Notes: generated from the letters alone by a model not told the origin. A DNA stretch of 34,077 nucleotides from Nanobdellota archaeon (GCA_021800365.1 JAJYZA010000005.1:11181-45257); one strand, 5' to 3'. Shown: positions 16,361 through 23,137, counted from the first letter of the stretch. Translations and numbers: made by a program.

Positions 16361-16584
16361 AGAAATATAATATACATGCTCTCAAGTCCGTTTCTGAAGC
16401 GCTTTGGATATATCTTCTTTTGGTATGGGCGTACATATCTGTCGAAAATCTCATAACTCCGGCGACAGTCGCAAATGACGTATTTGCAGTATACTTCCCG
16501 GTTAAACAGAACATTTTAGTGCTGGTTTCTTTCGCTCTTTCGTTCGTTTTCTTTGTTATTTGGCGATATCTAAGCAAAGAATAG
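16357..16584 (+). CDS. Small two-helix membrane protein, unknown
   Basis: 75 residues with two hydrophobic segments (about 16-32 and 50-70) and a polar loop between them. The ATG overlaps the stop of the GT2-GtrA gene (ATGA), so it is translationally coupled and probably a partner in the same membrane process. It resembles in size the small accessory membrane proteins found beside GtrA genes, but I recognise no family. It ends 4 bp before the stop of the opposing transglutaminase-like gene, so the two genes converge tail to tail. Confidence 0.7.
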   Translation: MKKYNIHALKSVSEALWIYLLLVWAYISVENLITPATVANDVFAVYFPVKQNILVLVSFALSFVFFVIWRYLSKE

Positions 16585-16588
16585 GCCT

Positions 16589-17464
16589 CTATACAAGCTT
16601 GCCTAGTTGCGACTTCAATCTGAACAGTATTACACCATCGTTTTCTAGATCTTCTGCACTATCTGGCACGTATCTTGGTAGCGTAGAAGCACTAGCCCGA
16701 TTGTATATAAAGACTTCATTAATTGCTGGATCACAGATATATTCTATATTATAAATGCTATCACCAGGACTTGTCCTACGAAAAACTAGTCGTACCCAGC
16801 TATGCGGATCAAATTCGTGGCCCCGATCCATTCTAAAACCATTGTCTACAAGGGCCTTTCCACCAAGTCGTATTATATCTTTGTCAGCATTAAGAATGCC
16901 GCTTAAGATTAGGGCCTTTTCTAAGCACACTACTGGCAGCTTCCCATCCAAAACGGCATCTAAAGGGATTATCTTCCCCCTATAATTTTTGCTCCACACC
17001 TCCCCCATCGCGTCCTCTTCGTCTTCATTATTAGCATAATCAAATAAATGTGGGATTTTTTTGTATACGAGCATCGTATAACTTTCTATGCGATCTATGA
17101 TCCTTTCGTTTAGAAGCGGTTCTATTTCATCCTGCAGCATTTTACTTATTACCGTTGATCCGAGCATAGAAATATAATAATCGCCATTTTTGCAGATGTC
17201 TCCACCATAGACTTCATTTGCTGTAAACGGACGCCTGTCATAATCTTTAAAGCGCCTTTTTTCTACATCTTCACGTAAACTTTGCGAAGACAGTTTGCGC
17301 AATTCGGATATTCTCGGATAATCCGTCTCGATTTTTGAATATAGTCGGTCTATAATTTTTTCTAGGCTTTTATTAGCTGCCCTTCTTTCTTTTTTCTTCT
17401 CGTATATTCCGAGTGCCAGCAAATCTGCTTTAGTAAATGAACCACCCACAGTTTTTAATTCCAC
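16589..17464 (-). CDS. Transglutaminase-like cysteine enzyme candidate
   Basis: 291 residues, GTG start. The N-terminal ~130 residues are charged and helical, with a basic stretch (Y-E-K-K-K-E-R-R). The C-terminal half has residues in transglutaminase-like order: P-V-V-C180-L-E-K-A-L-I-L-S-G-I-L, then G-H-E-F-D-P-H221-S-W-V-R-L, then Y-I-C-D245-P-A. This Cys-His-Asp triad pattern, with the nucleophile at the start of a helix and H-x-W on a strand, is typical of the superfamily, whose members act as proteases, peptidases or crosslinkers. There is no signal peptide, so it is probably cytoplasmic. A TATA (minus strand, plus positions 17485-17493) lies about 25 nt before the GTG, giving a leaderless mRNA. 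Substrate unknown. Confidence 0.6.
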   Translation of the reverse strand: MELKTVGGSFTKADLLALGIYEKKKERRAANKSLEKIIDRLYSKIETDYPRISELRKLSSQSLREDVEKRRFKDYDRRPFTANEVYGGDICKNGDYYISMLGSTVISKMLQDEIEPLLNERIIDRIESYTMLVYKKIPHLFDYANNEDEEDAMGEVWSKNYRGKIIPLDAVLDGKLPVVCLEKALILSGILNADKDIIRLGGKALVDNGFRMDRGHEFDPHSWVRLVFRRTSPGDSIYNIEYICDPAINEVFIYNRASASTLPRYVPDSAEDLENDGVILFRLKSQLGKLV

Positions 17465-17560
17465 AAGTCTATTAGATAAAATTAACTATAAATCCTTTTA
17501 TTAAGAATCGGTTAACTCCAAGTAAATAAAGTTTAAATTTAACCGGTCGCTAATAAATCG

Positions 17561-18241
17561 ATGATAGGTACACAAACAACCGTAGAGATATCAACAGTGA
17601 TAATTTTTGTCCTTTCAGCTATTTTAGCCGCCTATCTAACACTAAATTATATGCAAAATCGGCGTCGTAGCAGCCTATTTTGGAGTGCCGGGATATGGGT
17701 TTTTGCCATTAGCGTACTTTTCGAAACGTTATTCGCCTTTGGGCAATATAATCGATTATTAATAGACAGCTTCCTGTTTTTGGTCGCTTTACTAGTTAAC
17801 TTGCTTGCACTTGGCTCAATAGAACTAATAAAATCATATCTTCTTAAGTTATCTTACTATGTATTCTCCGTTGCGTCATTATCATTGCTTGCATATTCTC
17901 TAATTTCAACAAATGTAGGAAATTTGATGATTACTTACGTTGTGGCGGGTCTTACTCCCGTATTTGTAACTATAACCTCTTCTATCGTCGTTTTTCCCGC
18001 AGCGGTAATATTAGTTATAATCGCGGTTCTTTCGTATCGTAAAACACATAGTTACAAAATGCTTAGCATAATCGCAGGTGTCGTCGTGGTTTCGATCGCA
18101 GGCACTCTATACATCGCCGCATTCCCGGCACTCCTTTACTATTCAGAGTTAATAGGAATAGTGTTGCTGTGGTTTGGATTCTTTAATTTCAGTGCAAGCA
18201 AATCCGGAAGTAAGACGACCAGAAAAATAGGCGCTAAATAA
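17561..18241 (+). CDS. Seven-helix membrane protein, unknown
   Basis: 226 residues that fold into seven apparent membrane helices (roughly 8-28, 42-60, 68-88, 96-114, 122-142, 148-166, 178-200, with a shorter eighth hydrophobic stretch possible) and a basic C-terminal tail (S-K-S-G-S-K-T-T-R-K). The topology resembles 7-TM sensor or histidine-kinase input domains, but there is no attached signalling domain. No retinal lysine is visible in the last helices, so it is not a standard rhodopsin. TTTAAATTT (17530-17538) is placed about 27 nt before the ATG, and the gene shares its 96-bp upstream gap with the divergent transglutaminase-like gene. No family was recognised. Confidence 0.7.
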   Translation: MIGTQTTVEISTVIIFVLSAILAAYLTLNYMQNRRRSSLFWSAGIWVFAISVLFETLFAFGQYNRLLIDSFLFLVALLVNLLALGSIELIKSYLLKLSYYVFSVASLSLLAYSLISTNVGNLMITYVVAGLTPVFVTITSSIVVFPAAVILVIIAVLSYRKTHSYKMLSIIAGVVVVSIAGTLYIAAFPALLYYSELIGIVLLWFGFFNFSASKSGSKTTRKIGAK

Positions 18242-18442
18242 ATCTAAAGTCTGTGCGTTCTTATCTTAAATATGCTTAAACAAAGTTTTTATATTAAACG
18301 ACATTATTACCAATAAATCCACTAAATTAAGTAGTCATAGAAAACACATATAATTAAAACTGGCAAGGTTTTATTTCTTGTTACAAGTAACATTTCGTTA
18401 AGCTCACTGCCAAATTATTACATTTCGGACTGCTGTTAAATT

Positions 18443-18527
18443 TGGACCGGCCGGGATTTGAACCCAGAGTCTCCGCCAATTTCGAAAGATTTGCGAAGGC
18501 GGCGTCTTGCCGTTAGACTACCGGCCC
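18443..18527 (-). tRNA. tRNA-Ala(CGC) with a 13-nt intron
   Basis: Read on the minus strand: acceptor GGGCCGG / CCGGTCC with a G3-U70 wobble, the classic alanine identity element; discriminator A; D-arm GTCT-AACGGCA-AGAC; anticodon stem CCGCC / GGCGG; five-base variable loop; T-arm CTGGG-TTCAAAT-CCCGG; CCA not encoded. The anticodon loop plus intron is 20 nt. A bulge-helix-bulge is visible: TTCG pairs with CGAA, flanked by three-base bulges CAA and ATT. Cutting each bulge after its second base removes 18479-18491 at position 37/38 and leaves anticodon CGC (18493-18495), reading GCG. A TATA (plus positions 18552-18563) lies upstream. Confidence 0.94.
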
Positions 18528-18594
18528 ATTCTGTTATATTAGCCGAGTGACATATTTATAAATTAAAAGCGATTTTATAGCCTAATAATTCGAT

Positions 18595-19032
18595 ATGTCC
18601 TCTTTAAAAGAAATCAAAGAGTATGTGCTTGAGGCGTCTCTTTTATACATAATAACAGGAGCACTTACAGCTATAACTTTAGCCAGAATATACGTTTTCC
18701 TCGGGGGTAGCGTAGAATTAGTAGTTAATGGAATTACTTTCCATCACTTCTTTATCGGTGCGTTTCTGATGGCGATAGTCGGTGTGCTATCATTTGTAAT
18801 CGCCGAGTATAAAAGCACGAATGTCGTTTCAAAGAAACTACTGCCGTTCTTTTTTGGTCTTGGATTCGGTCTAGTCATTGATGAGGCCAATCTTTTATTA
18901 ATCGGCGGGCAGGCTTATACATTGGCGAATTATTATGATGCGTATAATATTGCATTTGAATTTATCGTCATTTTACTTCTTCTAGGCGGATTGATAATCG
19001 AAACGATCTGGAAGTATAAGCATAGCGATTAG
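18595..19032 (+). CDS. Four-helix integral membrane protein with HH and DE motifs
   Basis: 145 residues with four hydrophobic segments (about 13-34, 51-70, 84-100, 117-137). Two polar motifs stand out: F-H-H-F-F-I-G-A-F near residues 49-57, at the start of helix 2, and G-L-G-F-G-L-V-I-D-E-A-N near 88-99. I have seen this combination (histidines in one helix, G-x-G-L-x-x-D-E in the next) in a widespread uncharacterised integral membrane family. Buried His, Asp and Glu could bind a metal or be catalytic, but no function is known to me. Its promoter (GATTTTATAG, about 18571-18580) lies beside and divergent from that of tRNA-Ala. Confidence 0.7.
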   Translation: MSSLKEIKEYVLEASLLYIITGALTAITLARIYVFLGGSVELVVNGITFHHFFIGAFLMAIVGVLSFVIAEYKSTNVVSKKLLPFFFGLGFGLVIDEANLLLIGGQAYTLANYYDAYNIAFEFIVILLLLGGLIIETIWKYKHSD

Positions 19033-19139
19033 AAAATAGAATAAAAATGTTATTAAACCCCCATAAAACCTGTTTTACATGCGGTTTATGCGTTGCGGAT
19101 AAGCTTAAATTCTTAAGATTCTAAGTTATAGAATAAAAT

Positions 19140-19553
19140 ATGATACTCGATGGAAAGGATGCGGTTCTTGGAAGGCTAGCGACTTACGCGGCTAAGGCGG
19201 CACTCGAGGGAGAAGAGGTCGCTGTAGTTAATGCAGGAGATATCTTAATAGTCGGCAGTAAGAATGACATAATAAAAAAGTATAGAGAAAGACTTGAAAT
19301 TGGAACGATGTCCAAAGGACCATTTTTCCCCAGAGATATAAGGGGCATAGTAAGGCGAGCAATTCGAGGAATGCTCAAAAGAAAGAGACTACATGGACGT
19401 GAGGCACTGGCGCGTATAAAAATATTTGAGGATTTACCAGCCGAATTTAAAGACAAAAATATAATAAGTACAGCTAAAGTAAGAACAGATAAACCCGTGC
19501 ATAAGCTTAAAATAGCAGAATTATCAAATATATTGAAATACAAAAAAATATGA
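19140..19553 (+). CDS. rpl13: Large-subunit ribosomal protein uL13 (L13)
   Basis: 137 residues. Typical archaeal uL13: N-terminal I-L-D-G-K-D-A-V-L-G-R-L-A-T-Y-A-A-K, the N-A-G-D-I-L-I-V-G strand, then the basic G-P-F-F-P-R-D-I-R-G-I-V-R-R-A-I-R-G-M-L region. GCTTAAATT (about 19104-19112) is a likely TATA, some 30 nt before the start. The stop overlaps the start of the uS9 gene (ATGA), the conserved archaeal L13-S9 gene order. RNA polymerase subunits N and K, which often follow in euryarchaeal genomes, are absent here. Confidence 0.95.
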   Translation: MILDGKDAVLGRLATYAAKAALEGEEVAVVNAGDILIVGSKNDIIKKYRERLEIGTMSKGPFFPRDIRGIVRRAIRGMLKRKRLHGREALARIKIFEDLPAEFKDKNIISTAKVRTDKPVHKLKIAELSNILKYKKI

Positions 19554-19948
19554 CAAAAAAGAACCAGATTATAATAGCAAAGAGAAAGACGGCGATAGCC
19601 AGCGCAGTCATAAATGATGGAAAAGGACAGGTCTTCATAAATAATAAATCGCTTTCATCTTCCCAGGATGTGCTTTTTAAGCTTCTTGTTAGTGAACCAT
19701 TAAAAATAGCAGCAGACCTCGCAGGAAAGTATGACATTTATATAAAAGTAAATGGCGGTGGATCTATGGCTAGGGCGCATGCCGCCAGATCCGCAATAGC
19801 AAAAGGCTTAGTAAAAAAGGAAAAGAGTTTAAGGAAAAGATTTTTAGAATATGATAGATCTTTACTAGTAGATGATAAACGACAGACAGAACCGCAGAAA
19901 CCTTACCGCAGCTCAGCCAGAGCATTGAAGCAGACCAGTTACCGATGA
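19550..19948 (+). CDS. rps9: Small-subunit ribosomal protein uS9 (S9)
   Basis: 132 residues. Matches archaeal uS9: I-I-A-K-R-K-T-A-I-A-S-A at the N-terminus, the core V-N-G-G-G-S-M-A-R-A-H-A-A-R-S-A-I-A-K-G-L, then L-L-V-D-D-K-R-Q-T-E-P-Q-K-P and a basic C-terminal tail ending S-Y-R. That tail reaches towards the P-site tRNA in the ribosome. The gene is translationally coupled to uL13 through the 4-nt overlap, and no other gene follows on the same strand for about 70 bp. Confidence 0.95.
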   Translation: MTKKNQIIIAKRKTAIASAVINDGKGQVFINNKSLSSSQDVLFKLLVSEPLKIAADLAGKYDIYIKVNGGGSMARAHAARSAIAKGLVKKEKSLRKRFLEYDRSLLVDDKRQTEPQKPYRSSARALKQTSYR

Positions 19949-20022
19949 ATTACGGCTAGTCTAATGCTATTACCATAGGATAGTGAAGTATTTATACAAG
20001 TTATTCTCTAATGTGTATAATT

Positions 20023-20283
20023 ATGAAAAGCTTAGATGATATGCTAAAGCGCACTGGGAGCGAACTTAAGAAGGCGAAGAACTATTTTAAATCCGCTGTT
20101 CCAGTAGCTGGCTACTTCCTTATAGACAAGGCTACGCAGTATACAGAAGGAAGTCAGAATCAGATAAACAATATGTTGAATGATGGCGCAGAAGCACTCA
20201 TAGGTCTTGGAATAGTTTCTACTGCCGCCGCCGCATATATAATTTATAGATATATAAAAAACTTAAGAGAATCTGCTTATTAA
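20023..20283 (+). CDS. Small protein with one membrane helix, unknown
   Basis: 86 residues from ATG 20023; an upstream in-frame ATG at 20011 would add four residues. I prefer 20023 because TATTTATA (19989-19996) is centred about 30 nt before it, in line with leaderless starts elsewhere in the window, whereas 20011 would be too close. The N-terminal half is basic and helical (L-K-R-T-G-S-E-L-K-K-A-K-N-Y-F-K). A hydrophobic helix (about residues 58-76) is followed by a basic end (R-Y-I-K-N-L-R). It looks like a tail-anchored protein. No family was recognised. Confidence 0.6.
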   Translation: MKSLDDMLKRTGSELKKAKNYFKSAVPVAGYFLIDKATQYTEGSQNQINNMLNDGAEALIGLGIVSTAAAAYIIYRYIKNLRESAY

Positions 20284-20304
20284 TGATTTATCATTGATGT
20301 AGCT

Positions 20305-20520
20305 TTAAATCACTATCTGGTTTTTTGCAGCCCAATCAAGTAATTTTACGATGTCTTCTATAGAGTACTTTCTGGCTTCGTCAGGAATCGCTTCTAAGAT
20401 AGTTTCCAGACTCGGTATGTATTGTTTTAAGCTGCTAGGTATAACAGAGTAGGTTTTAACCAATGAAGTAAGTATTATTTCCGCGTCTTTTTCTGTTATG
20501 TCCGTTCCTATAAAACCCAT
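20305..20520 (-). CDS. Small acidic helical protein, unknown
   Basis: 71 residues, mostly helical: D-I-T-E-K-D-A-E-I-I-L-T-S-L-V near the start and S-I-E-D-I-V-K-L-L-D-W-A-A-K-N near the end. There is no membrane segment. It starts 5 nt after the stop of the minus-strand gene at 20526-20750, so the pair is an operon. The reading frame is supported by that context rather than by a recognised family. It converges with the plus-strand gene ending at 20283. Confidence 0.6.
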   Translation of the reverse strand: MGFIGTDITEKDAEIILTSLVKTYSVIPSSLKQYIPSLETILEAIPDEARKYSIEDIVKLLDWAAKNQIVI

Positions 20521-20525
20521 AGGAC

Positions 20526-20750
20526 TTAATAGAACTTAAAATATTTTCCCATCTCAGAATGAAAAGCACCAATAAACATAAGTAATACGCCCACCACTAT
20601 AAAAGTTATAGACGAATACGTGTTACTGATTTGAAACAAGTTAAAGAAGTCAATTAAACGGAATGTAACGTGAGGTATGCTAGTGTTAGATAAAACTATG
20701 GCCCCCGCAACTATTAATATTATCCCGACGAATATCAAAGATTTATACAT
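20526..20750 (-). CDS. Small two-helix membrane protein, unknown
   Basis: 74 residues with hydrophobic segments at about 4-21 and 45-62, and a short loop with S-I-P-H-V-T-F-R-L between them. A well-placed TATA (CTTTAAAT on the minus strand, plus positions 20773-20780) is centred about 27 nt before the ATG, so this is the promoter-proximal gene of a leaderless two-gene unit with the 20305-20520 gene. The good promoter and coupled second gene argue that both are real. No family was recognised. Confidence 0.65.
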   Translation of the reverse strand: MYKSLIFVGIILIVAGAIVLSNTSIPHVTFRLIDFFNLFQISNTYSSITFIVVGVLLMFIGAFHSEMGKYFKFY

Positions 20751-20852
20751 ACTAATTATAGAAAGGTGTAGGATTTAAAGCCTTTCTCGTCTTAATTCTC
20801 TCATCATTAAGTATATATTCAGATGATATATTAAGTTTAAAGACAAAAGGGT

Positions 20853-21359
20853 ATGTTCAAGAAAAAGTGTAACGTTTGCGGCAGCACGCTGGAAAAGCAA
20901 TGGAGTTTTTGCCCGAACTGCGGTGCTTCATGTGCTGTTAGAAATATGGGTGTGCCGGGAATAAATAACATAAACCTGGATCTAACTAAAGTAATGCAAC
21001 AGGTAGTTGGTCCACTGTTAAATAGCGCGTTCGGTGGGAACATATTCAAACAGAAATCACAGCCACAAAAACAGAGTATGCAAGAAAAGTTTAATAAGAA
21101 CATAGGGAACGTAGAAGAGGTAATAGAACCGCAGGATCTAGTTTCAGAACATGGCGATACAATTGTTCATGCCATAAATCTGCCCGGCGTCAAAAGTAAA
21201 TCCGATATAAACATAACAAAGATGGAAAATTCTATAGAAGTTAGGGCACTGTGCGGTAAAAAATTATATCTTAAGATAATACAGAGAGAGAAAGGCGAAG
21301 GCGTAGTCTCTGAGGATTTCACGCAAGAGAATCTTATCCTGGTATTAAAGAAAATATAA
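20853..21359 (+). CDS. Zinc ribbon fused to Hsp20/alpha-crystallin-like domain
   Basis: 168 residues. The N-terminal zinc ribbon has C6-N-V-C9-G and C20-P-N-C23-G. A middle linker (about 30-85) is rich in Asn, Gln and Lys. The C-terminal ~80 residues follow the small heat-shock protein pattern: V-H-A-I-N-L-P-G-V-K-S-K-S-D-I-N-I, then S-I-E-V-R-A, L-Y-L-K-I-I and a final L-I-L-V-L-K-K. sHSPs hold unfolded clients; a zinc ribbon in front is unusual and could recruit a partner or nucleic acid. A TATA-like GATATATTA (20825-20832) lies about 24 nt before the ATG, so it is probably leaderless. The sHSP assignment is moderate because the domain is short. Confidence 0.65.
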   Translation: MFKKKCNVCGSTLEKQWSFCPNCGASCAVRNMGVPGINNINLDLTKVMQQVVGPLLNSAFGGNIFKQKSQPQKQSMQEKFNKNIGNVEEVIEPQDLVSEHGDTIVHAINLPGVKSKSDINITKMENSIEVRALCGKKLYLKIIQREKGEGVVSEDFTQENLILVLKKI

Positions 21360-21373
21360 TTAATTAGAAAAAG

Positions 21374-21400
21374 TTTGCTTTTAAAAAACAAAAAAGCAAA
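21374..21400. terminator. Shared terminator between convergent genes
   Basis: TTTGCTTTT and AAAAGCAAA form a perfect 9-bp inverted repeat in a 56-bp gap between the sHSP gene (plus) and the acidic small gene (minus). Long A and T runs lie on both sides, so it could end transcription in both directions. Confidence 0.5.
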
Positions 21401-21414
21401 AAAATAAATAATTT

Positions 21415-21558
21415 TTATTCTAGATCGTTATCTTCGTCAGCTTCTTCGTCGTTTTCTTCATCTTGTCCTTCATCGTACATGTCTCCAAGATCTTCGTTCT
21501 CTTCAATCATGTCCTCATCGGGCTCTTCTTTTTTCTTTTTCGTAGCCTTTTTTGGCAT
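21415..21558 (-). CDS. 47-residue highly acidic protein
   Basis: A short but well-supported gene. The N-terminus is lysine-rich (M-P-K-K-A-T-K-K-K-K); from residue 11 on nearly every second residue is acidic, with 23 Asp/Glu in 47 by my count, and the rest includes Met, Tyr and Asn. It is surely disordered. A textbook ribosome site, GGAGG (plus positions 21565-21569), lies 6 nt before the ATG, and possible TATA elements lie further up (for example CTTTTAAG, 21604-21611). Codons are unremarkable. It may be a histone-like or nucleic-acid-mimic chaperone tail, or a ribosome-associated factor. It lies divergent from the Rpp21-ribosomal operon. Confidence 0.75.
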   Translation of the reverse strand: MPKKATKKKKEEPDEDMIEENEDLGDMYDEGQDEENDEEADEDNDLE

Positions 21559-21717
21559 ACACTCCCTCCATTCGGTGCGTATTTTTATTTTGGACGCGCC
21601 TACCTTTTAAGTGAATAGCCGTCTTTATAAACGTTTCTATAATTCTAATTTGATAAAAATCACAAATTTTTTAACCTTTTTAAATCGTGTAGGCATCTAT
21701 AATTTGAACTGATAATT

Positions 21718-22020
21718 ATGATAAAATCTAAGGACAAAGTTTCATTCAAGGCCGACTTCGATTTTTTGGTAAAAGAGTCGCAGGTACTATATGATTTGAA
21801 TCGGGAATTATCTGACAGATACGCCTATATTGCGTATAAAATATATCTTTCAAAGAAACTTAAACTCGCAAAAAATGAAAAGGTTTTAATATGCAGAAAA
21901 TGCAATAAGATACTTATCCCAGGAAAAACTTTGGTAATCCGGTTAAGTAAAGGCATGATAACGTATAAATGTTTAAATTGTGCAAATGTTAGGAGGTTAA
22001 GATATGATTCGGGCATATGA
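21718..22020 (+). CDS. rnp4: RNase P protein Rpp21/Rpr2 (RNP4)
   Basis: 100 residues. Protein subunit of archaeal RNase P, the enzyme that trims tRNA 5' ends. The N-terminal helices (about 10-50) are followed by the diagnostic zinc ribbon: C59-R-K-C62-N-K-I-L-I-P-G-K, then C85-L-N-C88-A-N-V-R-R-L-R-Y. TTTTTAAA at 21677-21684 is a probable TATA giving a leader of about 10 nt for the whole operon that runs to ftsY. Its 3' end overlaps the eS19 gene by 17 nt. Confidence 0.9.
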   Translation: MIKSKDKVSFKADFDFLVKESQVLYDLNRELSDRYAYIAYKIYLSKKLKLAKNEKVLICRKCNKILIPGKTLVIRLSKGMITYKCLNCANVRRLRYDSGI

Positions 22021-22432
22021 CGTTAATCAAGTAGATCTAACGAAAGCACTGGCTGAGGAACTAAAAAAGGAGAAAGACTTTGTCCCACCGGCGTGGTCTA
22101 GATTTGTAAAAACCGGTTCATCAAAAGACAGAGTGCCATCGCAAGAGGACTGGTGGTATATCCGAGGCGCAAGCATACTCAGAAGAATGTACATTAATAG
22201 GAAACCACTTGGTGTAAACAGACTAAGAAAAGCGTATGGCGACAAAGAAAAAAATAGGTACAGCGGAAGACACTTCAAGCCGGCGAGTGGGGCAGTTATA
22301 AGAAAATTATTACAGCAGCTCGAGCAAGCCGGTCTAATAAAAAAAGTTAAGATAAAAAATAGGCCCGGTCGTAGAATATCTCCAAAAGGGATATCTTTAG
22401 CTGATAAAACAGCCAAGCTAACCGCCAAATAA
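22004..22432 (+). CDS. rps19e: Small-subunit ribosomal protein eS19
   Basis: 142 residues. Archaeal/eukaryotic S19e with A-Y-D-V-N-Q-V-D-L, the conserved W-S-R-F-V-K-T-G, D-W-W-Y-I-R-G-A-S-I-L-R-R-M-Y and L-Q-Q-L-E-Q-A-G-L-I-K-K. The start inside rpp21 is decided by a strong GGAGG at 21992-21996, with the ATG 7 nt later. Overlap and ribosome site together point to coupled translation with Rpp21. Confidence 0.95.
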   Translation: MIRAYDVNQVDLTKALAEELKKEKDFVPPAWSRFVKTGSSKDRVPSQEDWWYIRGASILRRMYINRKPLGVNRLRKAYGDKEKNRYSGRHFKPASGAVIRKLLQQLEQAGLIKKVKIKNRPGRRISPKGISLADKTAKLTAK

Positions 22433-22444
22433 GAGTGTATAACT

Positions 22445-22726
22445 ATGAACCAATCAGATTTAGAAGGGATGGAACAGAGGAAAAAATTGGAGAAGTTTAA
22501 ACAGGAAACGCTTGCTAAGTATCTTACTAGAGAAGCAAGGGAACGGCTTGGAAGTCTTAAATATGCACATCCGGAATTAGCCGAAAGCGTAGAAAATATG
22601 ATAATGCAATCAGCGATGTCCGGAAGACTTAGAGACATTATAGACGATAAAAAACTTAAGGAACTCTTAGTCGCATTATCTCCGCAAAAAGAAGAAAAAA
22701 AGATAAAATTCGAAAGAAAGATATGA
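22445..22726 (+). CDS. PDCD5/TFAR19 family DNA-binding-like protein
   Basis: 93 residues. PDCD5-type protein: a helical N-terminus (L-E-G-M-E-Q-R-K-K-L-E-K-F-K-Q-E), then the family core L-T-R-E-A-R-E-R-L-G-S-L-K-Y-A-H-P-E-L-A and a C-terminal basic tail. Archaeal members almost always sit between eS19 and eL39, as here, and bind nucleic acid in vitro; the cellular role is unclear. The stop overlaps the eL39 start (ATGA). Confidence 0.9.
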   Translation: MNQSDLEGMEQRKKLEKFKQETLAKYLTREARERLGSLKYAHPELAESVENMIMQSAMSGRLRDIIDDKKLKELLVALSPQKEEKKIKFERKI

Positions 22727-22869
22727 CACGTAACAAATCTGCAGTTTTGAAAAGAGCACTAATAAAACGAGCTAGAAAAGTTAGTCGTCCACCAGTTTTT
22801 GCACAGTTAAGAAAATTCGGTACAAGAAGAATCGATAGATCAAGGTTAAATCAGAATGTAGGTAGATAA
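22723..22869 (+). CDS. rpl39e: Large-subunit ribosomal protein eL39, divergent
   Basis: 48 residues, very basic: M-T-R-N-K-S-A-V-L-K-R then A-R-K-V-S-R-P-P-V-F-A-Q-L-R-K-F and a C-terminus rich in Arg. eL39 lines the peptide exit tunnel. The size, charge and the basic R-x-x-R-P-P pattern fit, and the position between PDCD5 and eL31 is the conserved one. The usual tryptophans (as in V-P-x-W and R-x-W-R-R) are missing, so the sequence is divergent. The ATG overlaps the PDCD5 stop, and the stop lies one base before the eL31 ATG. Confidence 0.75.
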   Translation: MTRNKSAVLKRALIKRARKVSRPPVFAQLRKFGTRRIDRSRLNQNVGR

Positions 22870-22870
22870 G

Positions 22871-23137
22871 ATGGCTGAACAAAGGATATTGAATGTAAAT
22901 ATGCGCGGAGCAATCGAGGCCGTACCTAGATATAAGCGGGCTGCGGCGGCTTCTAAATTTTTAGCCGAGTTTGTAAAAAGGCACATGAAAGCTGAAAAGG
23001 TTAGGATAGATATGCAGGTTAATGCGGCGCTTTTCCAGCGCAGTATAAAGAATCCCCCAACGCGTATTCGCGTCATCTGCTCTAAGGATGATAAAAAGGA
23101 GGTTACAATCAACCTAATTAAGATAGAAAAGGAATAG
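22871..23137 (+). CDS. rpl31e: Large-subunit ribosomal protein eL31
   Basis: 88 residues. Matches eL31: L-N-V-N-M-R-G-A-I-E-A-V-P-R-Y-K-R-A, then A-S-K-F-L-A-E-F-V-K-R-H-M-K and V-N-A-A-L-F-Q-R-S-I-K-N-P-P-T-R-I-R-V. eL31 lies at the rim of the exit tunnel, near where SRP binds. It runs directly into prefoldin alpha with no gap. In many archaea aIF6 and the LX/eL20 gene come next; they are absent here. Confidence 0.95.
   Translation: MAEQRILNVNMRGAIEAVPRYKRAAAASKFLAEFVKRHMKAEKVRIDMQVNAALFQRSIKNPPTRIRVICSKDDKKEVTINLIKIEKE

Noticed and set aside
16755-16985. Plus-strand open frame inside the transglutaminase-like region
   Set aside because: It lies entirely antisense to the minus-strand gene with its own promoter, and the translation lacks any coherent domain.
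17561-18241. Microbial rhodopsin
   Set aside because: Seven helices, but no retinal-binding lysine in the last helix and no proton-carrier motif.
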